Shown here: in pieces, positions 7,864 to 16,518 of the stretch
Layout: the number at the start of each line of letters is the position of its first letter
How positions within the stretch are numbered: position 1 is the stretch's first letter
NCBI GenBank assembly: GCA_046328505.1
Contig: JAXLWL010000004.1
Coordinates: 124,001 to 188,000, forward strand
Direction: 5' to 3'
DNA length: 64,000 nucleotides
From: JBDHWG01 sp046328505
GTDB lineage: Bacteria > Chloroflexota > Anaerolineae > Epilineales > JAHCIE01
Program-made: the position numbers and the translations under genes
Notes under the pieces: model-generated
The model's input: only the letters and a program-made list of their open reading frames with translations
What the model was told of the DNA's origin: nothing
Databases searched by the model: none

Positions 7864-8882
7864 CCTATCGCATCTGCCTCATCCCCGGCGATGGTGTCGG
7901 CCAGGAAGTGATTCCCGCCGCCGCCGAAGTTCTCCAGGCGACCGGCCTGCCCCTGGCGGTGGAGTCGGCAGACGCGGGCTGGGCATGCTTCGAGCGCACC
8001 GGTAATGCCCTGCCCGACGCGACGGTGGACGCCATCCGCGCCTGCGGTGTCGCCATGTTCGGCGCGACCCAGTCGCCGCTACGCAAGGTCGAGGGCTACC
8101 GCAGCCCCATCCTGGCGATGCGGCGCACGTTCGACCTGTACGCCAATGTCCGCCCCACGCGCTCCCTGCCCGTACCGGACACGCGCCCCGGCCTTGACTT
8201 CGTCATCTTCCGCGAGAACACCGAGGGATTGTACGCCGGGCGCGAGCGCCGCGAAGGTGACACGGCCATCGCCGAGCGTGTTATCACTCGCGCGGCATCA
8301 GAGCGGATCAGCCGCGCCGCCTGCGAGACGGCCGCCCGCCGCGCCGCGAGCCGCGCTACCGGCCGCGCCCGCCTCACCATCGTCCACAAGGCCAACGTCC
8401 TGAGCATCACCGACGGGCTGTTCCGCGACACCGCGCGCGCCGTCGCCGCCGAGTACCCTATGCTCGACGTAGATGAGATGCTGGTGGACGCGGCGGCGAT
8501 GGTCATGGTCAAGAATCCGGCGCGCTTCGACGTCATCGTGACGACCAACCTGTTCGGCGATATTCTATCCGACGAGGCGGCGGGCCTGGTTGGAGGTCTC
8601 GGCGTCGCCCCGTCGGCCAATCTCGGCCCGGACGTCGCCGTGTTCGAGCCGGTGCACGGCTCAGCGCCCGACATTGCCGGCCAGGGCATCGCCAATCCGG
8701 TGGGCGCGATTCTGTCGGCGGCGATGCTGCTGACCCGCCTCGGTGAGACCGAGACGGCAGCCCGGGTCGAGGCGGCCGTCGAGGCGGTTCTCGCGGACGG
8801 CATCAGGACGCCGGACCTCGGAGGGAGCGCCTCGACGGCGCAGGTCACGCAGGCAATCGCCGCTCGGGTGAGGAACGGCTAG
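7860..8882 (+). CDS. hicd: Homoisocitrate dehydrogenase
   Basis: 340 residues, beta-decarboxylating dehydrogenase family. Oxidises homoisocitrate to 2-oxoadipate with NAD. YRSPILAMRRTFDLYANVRP carries the substrate arginines; FRENTEGLYAG and the Lys/Asp residues in VHKANVL and VDAAAMVMVKNP form the catalytic and metal site; GSAPDIAGQGIANP ends the cofactor region. The start is GTG at 7860, overlapping the methyltransferase stop, with AAGGGGAAG upstream; a longer N-terminal extension would run into that gene. Context separates it from LeuB and isocitrate dehydrogenase. Confidence 0.88.
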   Translation: MTYRICLIPGDGVGQEVIPAAAEVLQATGLPLAVESADAGWACFERTGNALPDATVDAIRACGVAMFGATQSPLRKVEGYRSPILAMRRTFDLYANVRPTRSLPVPDTRPGLDFVIFRENTEGLYAGRERREGDTAIAERVITRAASERISRAACETAARRAASRATGRARLTIVHKANVLSITDGLFRDTARAVAAEYPMLDVDEMLVDAAAMVMVKNPARFDVIVTTNLFGDILSDEAAGLVGGLGVAPSANLGPDVAVFEPVHGSAPDIAGQGIANPVGAILSAAMLLTRLGETETAARVEAAVEAVLADGIRTPDLGGSASTAQVTQAIAARVRNG

Positions 8883-9512
8883 ATGGATTCGCGGAACTTG
8901 CTCTTGTTCGTCACGGCCGCGGCGGTGCTTATCGCGACGCCCGGCCCCAACTTCATCTATGTCCTGACGCGCGGCGCGACCCAGGGCCGCCGCGCGGCGC
9001 TGCTTTCCGTCGCCGGCCTGTGTTGCGGTGTCCTCATCCATACGACGTTCGCGGCCCTCGGCCTCTCGGCCATCCTGCGCACCTCGGCGACCCTGTTCAT
9101 GCTCGTCAAGTTCGTCGGCGGCGGCTACCTGGTCTACCTGGGCATCCGCGCTTTCCTTTCCGGGCAGGCTCCGACGTTGCGGACGCCAACGGCGCCGCCG
9201 CCATCGACGGCGATTGTGCGCCAGAGCATCGCGGCCAGCATCACGAACCCCAAGACGGCGCTGTTCTTTCTGACGTTCCTGCCGCAGTTCGTGGATCCGG
9301 CGCTGGGCGCCGTCGGCGTGCAAATGCTCTTCCTGGGCGGGCTGTACATGCTCTTGACGCTGGGCATCTACGGCACGGTGGCGTATTTTTCGGGAACTAT
9401 GGGCAACTGGCTCTTGCGGGAACAGGCAATGGCGCGGCGCTTCCGCTGGCTAACGGCCAGCGTGTTCTGCGCGCTCGGCGTGTGGGCGCTGCTGCCCGAC
9501 CGTCGAGCGTGA
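8883..9512 (+). CDS. LysE/RhtB-family amino-acid exporter
   Basis: 209 residues with about six membrane helices. ATPGPNFIYVLTRGATQGRRAAL near residue 17 and GGGYLVYLGIRAF are hallmarks of LysE/RhtB exporters, and TNPKTALFFLTFLPQFVD is the conserved central segment. The ATG follows the dehydrogenase stop without a gap (TAGATG), so it is co-translated. Placement inside a lysine operon suggests export of lysine or a pathway intermediate, but many family members export other amino acids. Confidence 0.85.
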   Translation: MDSRNLLLFVTAAAVLIATPGPNFIYVLTRGATQGRRAALLSVAGLCCGVLIHTTFAALGLSAILRTSATLFMLVKFVGGGYLVYLGIRAFLSGQAPTLRTPTAPPPSTAIVRQSIAASITNPKTALFFLTFLPQFVDPALGAVGVQMLFLGGLYMLLTLGIYGTVAYFSGTMGNWLLREQAMARRFRWLTASVFCALGVWALLPDRRA

Positions 9513-9533
9513 TACCTTGAGACCCTCACCCCA

Positions 9534-9557
9534 GCCCTCTCCCACAGGGAGACGGGC
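9534..9557. other. Hairpin before lysW
   Basis: GCCCTCTCCC and GGGAGACGGGC pair around a 3-nt loop with one bulge, 36 nt before lysW. It may mark an mRNA processing or stability point that lets the carrier protein be made in excess over its enzymes; that role is inference. Confidence 0.4.
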
Positions 9558-9592
9558 TAGAAGGGGAAGACAATCCTTAGGAGGATATAACC

Positions 9593-9769
9593 ATGGCGAC
9601 AATAACTGCTGAATGCCCCGAGTGTGGTGCTGAGATCGAGCTTGGCCCGAAGACCGTCAAGGGTGAGATTCTCACTTGTGGCGATTGCGGCGTCGAGCTG
9701 GAAGTCGTCGAGCTGGACCCGCCGACGCTGGAACTGGCGCCGGAAGAGGAAGAGGACTGGGGGGAATAG
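9593..9769 (+). CDS. lysW: LysW amino-group carrier protein
   Basis: 58 residues. Two zinc-binding pairs (CPECG near residue 8, CGDCG near residue 29), an acidic middle and the C-terminal EDWGE are the signature of LysW, whose terminal glutamate is joined to the alpha-amino group of aminoadipate; all later steps act on the carrier-bound substrate. RBS AGGAGG sits 6 nt before the ATG. Its stop abuts the lysX start (TAGATG). Confidence 0.95.
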   Translation: MATITAECPECGAEIELGPKTVKGEILTCGDCGVELEVVELDPPTLELAPEEEEDWGE

Positions 9770-10639
9770 ATGCTTATCGGCGTTCTCTACTCCCGCGTTC
9801 GCGTCGAGGAGAAGCTGCTGTTCGAGATCCTGGAGGCGCGGGGCATCGGCTACAAGCTGGTCGACGACCGCGACATCGTCTTCGACCTGTGGGATCCGGA
9901 GCCGTGGCGCAAGTACGATGTGATGCTGGAGCGCTGCATCAACCACTCCCGCGCCCTGTACTCGCTACGCATCCTGGAGGACTTTGGCGTGCCGTGCGTC
10001 AACTCCTACCGCGTCTCGGACACGTGCGGCGACAAGCTCAAGACCACGGCGGCGCTCGAACGGGCCGGCATCCCATCGCCGCGCGTCAAGATCGCTTACA
10101 CGCCGGAGTCCGCCCTGAAGGCTATCGAAGACCTGGGCTACCCCGCCGTCCTTAAGCCGGCCATCGGCTCGTGGGGGCGGCTCATCTCGAAGGTCAACGA
10201 CCGCGAGGCGGCCGAGGCGATTCTGGAGCACAAGGAAGTACTCGGCAGCTACCACCACTCCATCTTCTATATCCAGGAGTACATCAAGAAGCCGGGGCGG
10301 GATATTCGCGCCTTCGTCGTCGGCGACGAGACCATCTGTGCCATCTACCGCGACTCCGAGCATTGGATTACCAACACAGCGCGTGGCGGCAAGGCGAGCA
10401 ACTGCCCGGTCTCCCCCGAACTAAACGATATGTGCGTGCGCGCGGCGCAGGCTGTCGGCGGGGGTGTGGTCGCCATCGATGTGCTCGAGGACCCGGACCG
10501 CGGCTACCTGGTGAACGAGGTCAACTACACGATGGAGTTTCGCAACTCCATCGCCCCGACCGGCGTCGACATCCCGGCGCGCATCGTGGACTACGTTATC
10601 GCGGTGGGCAAGGGCGAGGTCCAGGCGGCGCAGGCGTGA
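9770..10639 (+). CDS. lysX: LysW-aminoadipate ligase LysX
   Basis: 289 residues, RimK-type ATP-grasp ligase that attaches alpha-aminoadipate to the C-terminal Glu of LysW using ATP. VLKPAIGSWGR, FYIQEYIKKPGRDIRAFVVGD and WITNTARGG form the nucleotide site; LVNEVNYTMEFRNS carries metal-binding Glu and Asn and closely matches Thermus LysX (NEVNHTMEFKNS). Length agrees with Thermus LysX (280). Overlaps the next gene by 4 nt. Confidence 0.95.
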   Translation: MLIGVLYSRVRVEEKLLFEILEARGIGYKLVDDRDIVFDLWDPEPWRKYDVMLERCINHSRALYSLRILEDFGVPCVNSYRVSDTCGDKLKTTAALERAGIPSPRVKIAYTPESALKAIEDLGYPAVLKPAIGSWGRLISKVNDREAAEAILEHKEVLGSYHHSIFYIQEYIKKPGRDIRAFVVGDETICAIYRDSEHWITNTARGGKASNCPVSPELNDMCVRAAQAVGGGVVAIDVLEDPDRGYLVNEVNYTMEFRNSIAPTGVDIPARIVDYVIAVGKGEVQAAQA

Positions 10640-11190
10640 GCGTGAAGCCAGGGCCCTTCGGCCCGTGGCCCGTCCTCGCGCGCCACGTTCGCTACCAGGG
10701 GCGCTTCAACATCGTCGAGGAGCAGCGGCTTACGCCCGATGGCGAGATTACGTGGACGACGGTCGAGGCGCGCTGGGACTCTGTGGTGACGCTGCCGCTA
10801 TGGGACGACGGAACGGTCACGCTTGTGCGCCAGTATCGCCCGCCGCTGAACGCCGTCACACTGGAAGCGCCCGGCGGCGGCACGCCGAAGGGGATTGACC
10901 CGGCGGTCTACGCGGCGCGGGAGCTGGCCGAGGAAGTGGGCATCGACCCGACCGAGTTACTCAAGCTAACGACGGTGGTCGCGTTCGCGGGGGCCATCGA
11001 CGCCAAGATTCACATCTTCCTGGCGCGCGGGCTGCAGGCGATTCCGTCGGCCGGCCGCGACGCCCACGAGTTCATCGAAATCGTGCGGGTTCCGTTCGAG
11101 GAGTTGCTGCAGAAGGCGATTTCGGGCGAGGTGGTGGATGTGCCGCTGGTCATCGCGGCGCTCCTGGCGCGCCAGCGCGGCCTGGCGTGA
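10636..11190 (+). CDS. NUDIX hydrolase
   Basis: 184 residues from GTG 10636 (GTGA overlap with lysX); a second in-frame GTG lies at 10642. The Nudix box core AARELAEEVGI is intact around residue 95, after an LEAPGGG entry, as in ADP-ribose/ADP-sugar pyrophosphatases (NudF-like). It would hydrolyse a nucleoside diphosphate linked to another group. No known role in lysine synthesis; coupling to lysX suggests co-expression only. Confidence 0.85.
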   Translation: MSVKPGPFGPWPVLARHVRYQGRFNIVEEQRLTPDGEITWTTVEARWDSVVTLPLWDDGTVTLVRQYRPPLNAVTLEAPGGGTPKGIDPAVYAARELAEEVGIDPTELLKLTTVVAFAGAIDAKIHIFLARGLQAIPSAGRDAHEFIEIVRVPFEELLQKAISGEVVDVPLVIAALLARQRGLA

Positions 11191-11354
11191 GGGGCAAAGA
11201 AGAGGGCTGCCACAGAGGCTCAGAGATCACAGAGTACAACAGAATAATCATAACCTCTGCGCCCTCTGTGCCTCCCTGCCAGTCTCGCCTTTCGTCTGTC
11301 CCTTAACAAGCCTATAGTTGTGCCGAACGTCCCGCTAAAGGCTGCAAAGTCAGC

Positions 11355-11700
11355 GTCATTGCGAGACCTCAATGCCGTGTGGCGGCATGCGCCGACACAG
11401 GAACACTGCCTTGTCGTCATTGCGAGCGTACGCGAAGCAATCCCTCGCCTTCGGTGTAGACGGTCTGAGCGGCTCTGGTGAAGCTGTCACCCATCGGGAG
11501 ATTGCTTCGGCGGCAGGGCCCGCCTCGCAATGACGCCGCGAGTCTCTGGGTGCTGAGCATGAGGGCGACTGCCGGGGGTGTGGGGGGGCGAAGCTCCCCA
11601 CGGACGAAGCAATCTCACAACGAGCAAGGGCTTGGCAACTCTGGGTAGACTGCCGGTCGCAAGGGTGGGGGATTGCTTCGCTTCGCTCGCAATGACGGCG
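11355..11700. repeat. Composite GTCATTGCGAGC repeat cluster
   Basis: The 539-nt gap after the NUDIX gene contains no gene. It holds a full repeat: a 50-nt lead with hairpin ATGCCGtgtggCGGCAT, then GTCATTGCGAGC...GAAGCAATC, a variable middle and the inverted GAGATTGCTTCGG...CTCGCAATGAC, then a G-rich piece GGGGGTGTGGGGGG with GAAGCTCCCCAC, and a last inverted copy ending GCTCGCAATGACG. The lead is nearly identical to 29618-29668, and the G-rich piece recurs at 57598. Just upstream, 11205-11290 has facing CAGAGG/CCTCTG words. Confidence 0.8.
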
Positions 11701-11729
11701 TTCCTCTATACACACTGGGTATCAGCCGG

Positions 11730-12644
11730 CTACGTCCCCTGCCACTGCCAGGCGTAGAGACGGTTGACGGCCTTCATGCCGGCCCCGTCGTAGAGCTTGT
11801 TCGCGCCGATTGACTCGCTCCAGGAGTGGACGCGCACCCGGTGGCAGCCCAGGGCGCGCAAGCGGTTGCTCGCCTCGGCGATCAGCGCCGATCCCAGGCC
11901 CATCTTCTGGTACGCCGCCACGGTTCCTACCGGCTCGAACTCGGCGATGTCGTTGGCCTGGTCGAGCCACACGGTGCAGAAGGCGGCGACGTCGCCCGAC
12001 GGCGCGATAATCAGGAGGTCCAAGTCAGGAACGTAAGACGGCGCCTGCTGTATCGAGCGGTACGCTGCGACGGTGTCCTGCATGTGGAAGACGGCGTTGA
12101 CGGCGGCGAACTGGGCATGCAAATCCTCCGGCGTCGAGAGCGTCCTGAGCGTGAAGCCAGAGGGCAGGATGACCGGCTCGCGGGTGTCAAGGTCGAGGCG
12201 CTTAACGCGGCGGATGAAGTGCTCGGTGGGGCGGACGTAGCCGCTCGCCTGGAGCAGCCCTTCCAGGTATGGGTTGCTCTCCATGGCGTGAACGGTCAGC
12301 TCCTCGCCATCGTCGTTCTTGACCTTGTAGTGGCCCTGGACCCAGTCCAACATCGCGGGCAGAACCTCGCGCCGCCCCGGCTCGCTCACCAGCCGCGCCT
12401 CGCAGCCAAAGGCGAACGCCGCCATGCCCGCCAGGGAGCCGTCGTCTTTGTGCCACAAGCGGATGTCCTGCTGCCACTCGTGGTTTCCGAATGCCTCGGC
12501 GTCGGCGAGCTTGCGCTGCGCCCAGATGTCGAACCAGGCGAAGTTCCACGCGTTCCAGCCGGGGTCGGCGGCGTAGACCCGGCGGATGAGGGCAGCGGTA
12601 TCGAACAGGTCGTCGCGGCTCTGGTAGGCTCGCGCGGTGAACAT
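11730..12644 (-). CDS. Tandem-GNAT acetyltransferase
   Basis: 304 residues. The C-terminal half has a clear GNAT acetyl-CoA site (FEPVGTVAAYQKMGLGSALIAEA, about 235-258); the N-terminal half looks like a degenerate second GNAT domain. Substrate unknown; amines, aminoglycosides and protein N-termini are all possible. It is the last gene of a minus-strand trio with the monooxygenase (10-nt gap) and tryptophanase. Confidence 0.82.
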   Translation of the reverse strand: MFTARAYQSRDDLFDTAALIRRVYAADPGWNAWNFAWFDIWAQRKLADAEAFGNHEWQQDIRLWHKDDGSLAGMAAFAFGCEARLVSEPGRREVLPAMLDWVQGHYKVKNDDGEELTVHAMESNPYLEGLLQASGYVRPTEHFIRRVKRLDLDTREPVILPSGFTLRTLSTPEDLHAQFAAVNAVFHMQDTVAAYRSIQQAPSYVPDLDLLIIAPSGDVAAFCTVWLDQANDIAEFEPVGTVAAYQKMGLGSALIAEASNRLRALGCHRVRVHSWSESIGANKLYDGAGMKAVNRLYAWQWQGT

Positions 12645-12654
12645 GTTGGCGGCG

Positions 12655-12945
12655 CTAGAACGTCTCGAAGTGGTCGACGTGCGACTCGATCACGTGGCGC
12701 GCTTCGCCGGGGAACACGACAGCGTGCCACCAGTCGTCGCCGGTCCACGCTTTCATCGCCTCGAAGTCCTTCCAGACGGAGACCATGACGTACTCGTCCA
12801 GGGATGACGGCAGGCCGTGGCCGACGTGGAGGGCGATGAGGCCAGGCTGCTTTTGCATCGACGGAATAGCAACCTCGCGCAGAATACGGTCATAGTCCGC
12901 CTCGGCGCCGGGGCGAACGGAGGCACGAAAGACGCGAATGAGCAT
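12655..12945 (-). CDS. Antibiotic-biosynthesis-monooxygenase (ABM) domain protein
   Basis: 96 residues, one dimeric alpha/beta-barrel ABM domain: RVFRASVRPGAEADYDRI, QPGLIALHVGHGL, SVWKDFEAMKAW, then His residues near the C-terminus. Members are cofactor-free quinone monooxygenases or haem-degrading enzymes. The ATG at 12945 was preferred because AAAGGAGA lies just upstream. The tryptophanase neighbour makes an indole/aromatic substrate conceivable but unproven. Confidence 0.8.
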   Translation of the reverse strand: MLIRVFRASVRPGAEADYDRILREVAIPSMQKQPGLIALHVGHGLPSSLDEYVMVSVWKDFEAMKAWTGDDWWHAVVFPGEARHVIESHVDHFETF

Positions 12946-12971
12946 GAACGAATCTCCTTTGGGATTGGCCG

Positions 12972-14360
12972 CTATTGCGAAATAGGCTCCATGCGGACGG
13001 TGAAATGGCGCAGTGTCGGCGACTGCCACACGACGCGGTAGCCGGGCAGGCACTCGCGCTGGACGTAGACGTCCTGGATGACCTCGGCCAGGTAGTCGAC
13101 GTGGCTTTGACTATAGACGCGGCGCGGGAAGGCCAGGCGCACCAGCTCCATCGCGGCCGGGTGCTCGGTTCCATCGGGATGCAGCCCGAACATGATGCTG
13201 CCAATCTCGACGCCGCGCACGCCGCCGACGAGGTACAGGGCGTTGTTCAGGGACCAGGCCGGGTATTGCAGCGGCGGGATGTGCGGCAGCATCTCGCGGG
13301 CGTCCAGGTAGACGGCGTGGCCGCCGGTGGGCAGGATAATCGGGATGCCGGCGCGAGTCAGCTTGTCGCCGAGATAGGCGATGGACCGGATGCGGTAGCG
13401 CAGATAGTCCGGGTCGAGCGCCTCGTAGAGGCCGACGGCGATGGCTTCCAGGTCGTAGCCCGCCATGCCGCCGTAGGTTGGGAAGCCTTCGGTGAGGATT
13501 TCCAGGCTGCGACACTTCGCGGCCAGGGCGTCGTCGTTAACCGCCAGGTAGCCGCCGATGTTCGCCATGCCGTCCTTCTTGGCGCTCATGGTGCAGCCGT
13601 CGGCGTAGCTGAACATCTCGCGGGCGATTTCGATCGGCTCCTTGTCGGCGTAGCCGTTCTCGCGGGTCTTGATGAACCACGAGTTCTCGGCAAAGCGGCA
13701 GGCATCGAGGAAGAAGGGGATGCCATGCTGGTGCGCAATCTCGCTCACGGCGCGGATGTTTGCCATGCTCACCGGCTGCCCGCCGCCGGAGTTGTTGGTG
13801 ACAGTCAGCATGATGCACGGGATGCGAGCGCGCCCAACCTCGCGAATCGTCGCGTTCAGCGCGTCGAGGTCCATGTTGCCCTTGAACGGGTGGAGCAGGC
13901 GCGGCTGGTGACCCTCAGCGATGACCTGGTCACGCGCCTCGGCGCCGGCGTGCTCGACGTGGGCGCGCGTCGTGTCGAAGTGGGTGTTGTTGGGGATAAC
14001 GTCGCCGGGACGGGCGATGGCTGTGAACAGAATGTGCTCGGCGGCGCGGCCCTGGTGGGTTGGGATAACGTGCTTGAAACCGGTGATATCCCGGACGGAC
14101 GCCTCGAACTTATAGAACGACGTGGCGCCAGCGTAGGATTCGTCGCTGGCGATCATCGCCGCCCACTGGCGCGACGACATAGCGCCCGTGCCGCTGTCGG
14201 TCAGCAGGTCGATCAGGACGTTGTCCGCGTGCAGCAGGAACGGATTGTAGCCCGCGTCGGCCAGGGCTTGCTCGCGCTGCGCCGGCGTCGTGAAGCGTAT
14301 CGCCTCGACCGACCGAACGCGGAACGGCTCAATAATTGTTTGAGGATGAAACTCGCGCAC
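12972..14360 (-). CDS. tnaA: Tryptophanase (beta-eliminating lyase)
   Basis: 462 residues, PLP-dependent; splits L-tryptophan to indole, pyruvate and ammonia. SYADGCTMSAKKDG holds the PLP lysine; THQGRAAEHILF and NNSGGGQPVSMAN are family motifs. Two positions that separate tryptophanase from tyrosine phenol-lyase read as tryptophanase: Asp in HFDTTRAH (Thr in TPL) and Ile in VEIGS (Arg381 in TPL). Start is GTG with AGGAGG 4 nt upstream. It runs opposite to the lysine operon it interrupts and has its own consensus promoter. Confidence 0.85.
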   Translation of the reverse strand: MREFHPQTIIEPFRVRSVEAIRFTTPAQREQALADAGYNPFLLHADNVLIDLLTDSGTGAMSSRQWAAMIASDESYAGATSFYKFEASVRDITGFKHVIPTHQGRAAEHILFTAIARPGDVIPNNTHFDTTRAHVEHAGAEARDQVIAEGHQPRLLHPFKGNMDLDALNATIREVGRARIPCIMLTVTNNSGGGQPVSMANIRAVSEIAHQHGIPFFLDACRFAENSWFIKTRENGYADKEPIEIAREMFSYADGCTMSAKKDGMANIGGYLAVNDDALAAKCRSLEILTEGFPTYGGMAGYDLEAIAVGLYEALDPDYLRYRIRSIAYLGDKLTRAGIPIILPTGGHAVYLDAREMLPHIPPLQYPAWSLNNALYLVGGVRGVEIGSIMFGLHPDGTEHPAAMELVRLAFPRRVYSQSHVDYLAEVIQDVYVQRECLPGYRVVWQSPTLRHFTVRMEPISQ

Positions 14361-14433
14361 CGTGCCTCCTCGTTGAAGCAGCTTTTACGCGGTCGCGTTG
14401 CGTGGTATATTTCGTCACGGCCCGCGGCCTGGC

Positions 14434-14462
14434 AGTCTAGCATAACGGCGCGGCTTTGTCAA
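14434..14462 (-). promoter_or_regulatory. Promoter of the tnaA operon
   Basis: Read on the minus strand: TTGACA (14462-14457), 17-bp spacer, TAGACT (14439-14434), 10 of 12 consensus matches. Transcription would start near 14427, 67 nt before the tnaA GTG. No tnaC-like leader peptide with a Trp codon is evident in that short leader. Confidence 0.65.
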
Positions 14463-14489
14463 CGCTATGATATTGGATGAGGGAACAAC

Positions 14490-15524
14490 ATGCTTCGTGT
14501 CTCCATCGTCGGCGCTTCCGGCTATGCCGGGGGCGAGCTTCTTCGCCTGCTTCTCGGCCATCCCGAAGTGACCGTCGCCCAGGTCACGTCTGAGAGTAAC
14601 GCCGGTAAGCCAGTCCACGCCGTCCACCCGAACCTGCGCGGCGTGACCGACCTCAAGTTTACATCGGCGCGCGCCCTGGCGGAGACTGATGTGCTGTGCC
14701 TGGCGTTGCCCCACGGCGAGACGCAGCGGCGCATCGATGAGTTCGCCGGGCTCGCGCCGCGCATCATTGACCTGTCCGCCGACTTCCGGCTGAAAGACCC
14801 GGCCGTCTACCAGCGTTGGTATGGCGAACCGCACGCGGCGCCCGCCTGGCTGGATAAGTTCGTCTATGGCCTGCCCGAAGTCAGCCGCGAGCAGCTCAAG
14901 GGCGCGAGCTACGCCAGCGGCGTCGGCTGCAACGCGACAGGCAGCATTCTGGCGCTGCTACCGCTGGTGCGCGCGGGCGTCATTGATACGGCGCGGCCTG
15001 TCGTCGTCGATCTCAAGGTCGGCTCATCGGAGGGCGGCAACAAGGCGAGCCTCGCGTCTCACCATCCGGAGCGTAGCGGCGCGGTGCGCTCATTCGCGCC
15101 GACCGGCCACCGCCACACCGCCGAGGTCGAGCAGGCGCTCGGCCTGGCGAACGTACACCTGTCCATCACTTCCATCGAGCTGGTGCGCGGGGTGCTGGCG
15201 ACGGCCCATGTCTGGACGCGGCCGGGCATCACCGACAAGGACCTGTGGAGCGTATACCGCCAGGCGTACAAGGGCGAGCCGTTCGTGCGGCTGGTGAAGG
15301 ACAAAGGCAGTATCTACCGCTACCCGGAGCCGAAGCTCCTGGCCGGCACCAACTGGGCGGACGTGGGCTTCGAGGCCGATTCGGACAGTGGGCGTGTGGT
15401 GTCCATCGCCGCCATCGATAATCTTGGCAAGGGGGCGGCCGGCTCGGCGCTGCAGTGCCTCAATCTCATGTGCAGTTTCGATGAGCGCGCGGGCCTCACG
15501 TTCCCTGGCCTGCACCCGATCTGA
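14490..15524 (+). CDS. lysY: LysW-aminoadipate-semialdehyde-forming reductase LysY
   Basis: 344 residues, ArgC family; reduces LysW-bound aminoadipyl phosphate to the semialdehyde with NADPH. GASGYAGGELLRLL is the dinucleotide fold; YASGVGCNATG carries the catalytic Cys, and GHRHTAEVEQ the conserved His. It resumes the lysine operon after the antisense insertion. An ArgC role in arginine synthesis is possible in principle, since LysY/LysZ can be bifunctional, but the neighbours argue for lysine. Confidence 0.9.
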   Translation: MLRVSIVGASGYAGGELLRLLLGHPEVTVAQVTSESNAGKPVHAVHPNLRGVTDLKFTSARALAETDVLCLALPHGETQRRIDEFAGLAPRIIDLSADFRLKDPAVYQRWYGEPHAAPAWLDKFVYGLPEVSREQLKGASYASGVGCNATGSILALLPLVRAGVIDTARPVVVDLKVGSSEGGNKASLASHHPERSGAVRSFAPTGHRHTAEVEQALGLANVHLSITSIELVRGVLATAHVWTRPGITDKDLWSVYRQAYKGEPFVRLVKDKGSIYRYPEPKLLAGTNWADVGFEADSDSGRVVSIAAIDNLGKGAAGSALQCLNLMCSFDERAGLTFPGLHPI

Positions 15525-15535
15525 TTGTGCGAAGG

Positions 15536-15653
15536 GTCATTGCGAGCGAAGCGAAGCAATCTCACGTCCGTGTGCGAGACGGTCTAGGCAGCAACGCCAT
15601 GGCTGTCGCCCAGCGGGAGATTGCTTCGGCGGCAAGGCCCGCCTCGCAATGAC
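15536..15653. repeat. GTCATTGCGAGC repeat between lysY and lysZ
   Basis: A 118-nt copy with both arms: GTCATTGCGAGCGAAGCGAAG at the left and the inverted TTGCTTCGG...CTCGCAATGAC at the right. It fills most of the 165-nt gap inside the operon, so it is probably transcribed and may fold into a long hairpin. Confidence 0.8.
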
Positions 15654-15689
15654 GGGGCGACAGACGTGTAATTTGCGCGAAAAGGACGA

Positions 15690-16514
15690 GTGAAACAGAT
15701 GCCAAATGTCATTGTCGTGAAAGTGGGTGGAGGCGAGGGGGTCAACCTCGACACGGTGTGCCGCGACGTGGCGTCCCTTGTCGCCGAAGGGCAGCCGGTC
15801 GTCCTGGTCCACGGCGGCTCGCACCAGACCAACGTCGTCTCCGAGAAGATGGGCGTCCCGCCGAAGTTTGTCACGTCCGTGTCCGGCCACACCAGCCGCT
15901 ATACCGACCAGGCTACCCTGGATATCTTTACGATGGTTTACGCCGGCCAGGTCAATAAGCGCGTCGTGGAGAAGCTCCAGGGCCTTGGCTGCAACGCCGT
16001 CGGCCTCTGCGGAGCGGACGGGCGGCTGATGACCGGGCCGCGCAAGGACGCCATCAAGATTATCGACGAGGAAGGCCGCCGGCGCATGCTGCGCGACGAC
16101 TACACCGGCAAGGTCGAGCGTGTGAACGGCGATCTGCTGCGCCTGCTCCTGGGCGCGGGCTACACGCCGGTCGTCTGCCCGCCGGCGCTCTCGGACAACA
16201 ACGAGCTTATCAATGTAGACGGGGATCGCGCTGCTGCCGCCGTCGCCGCCGCGCTTGGCGCGGACAGCCTCATCATCCTGAGCAACGTACCCGGCCTGCT
16301 GCGCAACTTCCCGGATCCGACGACCCTGGTCACGCGCATCCCGAAGGCCGAGATCGACGACTACATGGTATATGCCGAGGGGCGGTTCAAAAAGAAGGTG
16401 CTCGGCGCGACAGAGGCGCTCAACGAGGGCGTGGGCCACATCGTGCTCGCGGACTCGCGTGTCGAGCAGCCCATCCGCGCGGCGATGGCCGGCCAGGGAA
16501 CAGTGATCGAATAG
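15690..16514 (+). CDS. lysZ: LysW-aminoadipate kinase LysZ
   Basis: 274 residues, amino-acid kinase family (ArgB-like); phosphorylates the side-chain carboxyl of LysW-bound aminoadipate. VIVVKVGGGEG, VLVHGGSHQTN and LSNVPGLLRNFPD are the ATP and substrate motifs and match Thermus LysZ almost segment by segment (VKVGG, LVHGGS, GDYTG/DDYTG, LSNVPGLL). GTG 15690 or ATG 15699 may start translation; AAAGGACGAG favours the ATG. Confidence 0.92.
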   Translation: MKQMPNVIVVKVGGGEGVNLDTVCRDVASLVAEGQPVVLVHGGSHQTNVVSEKMGVPPKFVTSVSGHTSRYTDQATLDIFTMVYAGQVNKRVVEKLQGLGCNAVGLCGADGRLMTGPRKDAIKIIDEEGRRRMLRDDYTGKVERVNGDLLRLLLGAGYTPVVCPPALSDNNELINVDGDRAAAAVAAALGADSLIILSNVPGLLRNFPDPTTLVTRIPKAEIDDYMVYAEGRFKKKVLGATEALNEGVGHIVLADSRVEQPIRAAMAGQGTVIE

Positions 16515-16518
16515 AGAG

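Noticed and set aside
10171..10635. Upstream extension of the NUDIX frame through lysX
   Set aside because: Arg/Gly-rich shadow of lysX; homologous sequence begins at 10636.
12972..14360. Tyrosine phenol-lyase as the identity of the beta-eliminating lyase
   Set aside because: The Asp in HFDTTRAH and Ile in VEIGS match tryptophanase, not the Thr and Arg of tyrosine phenol-lyase.
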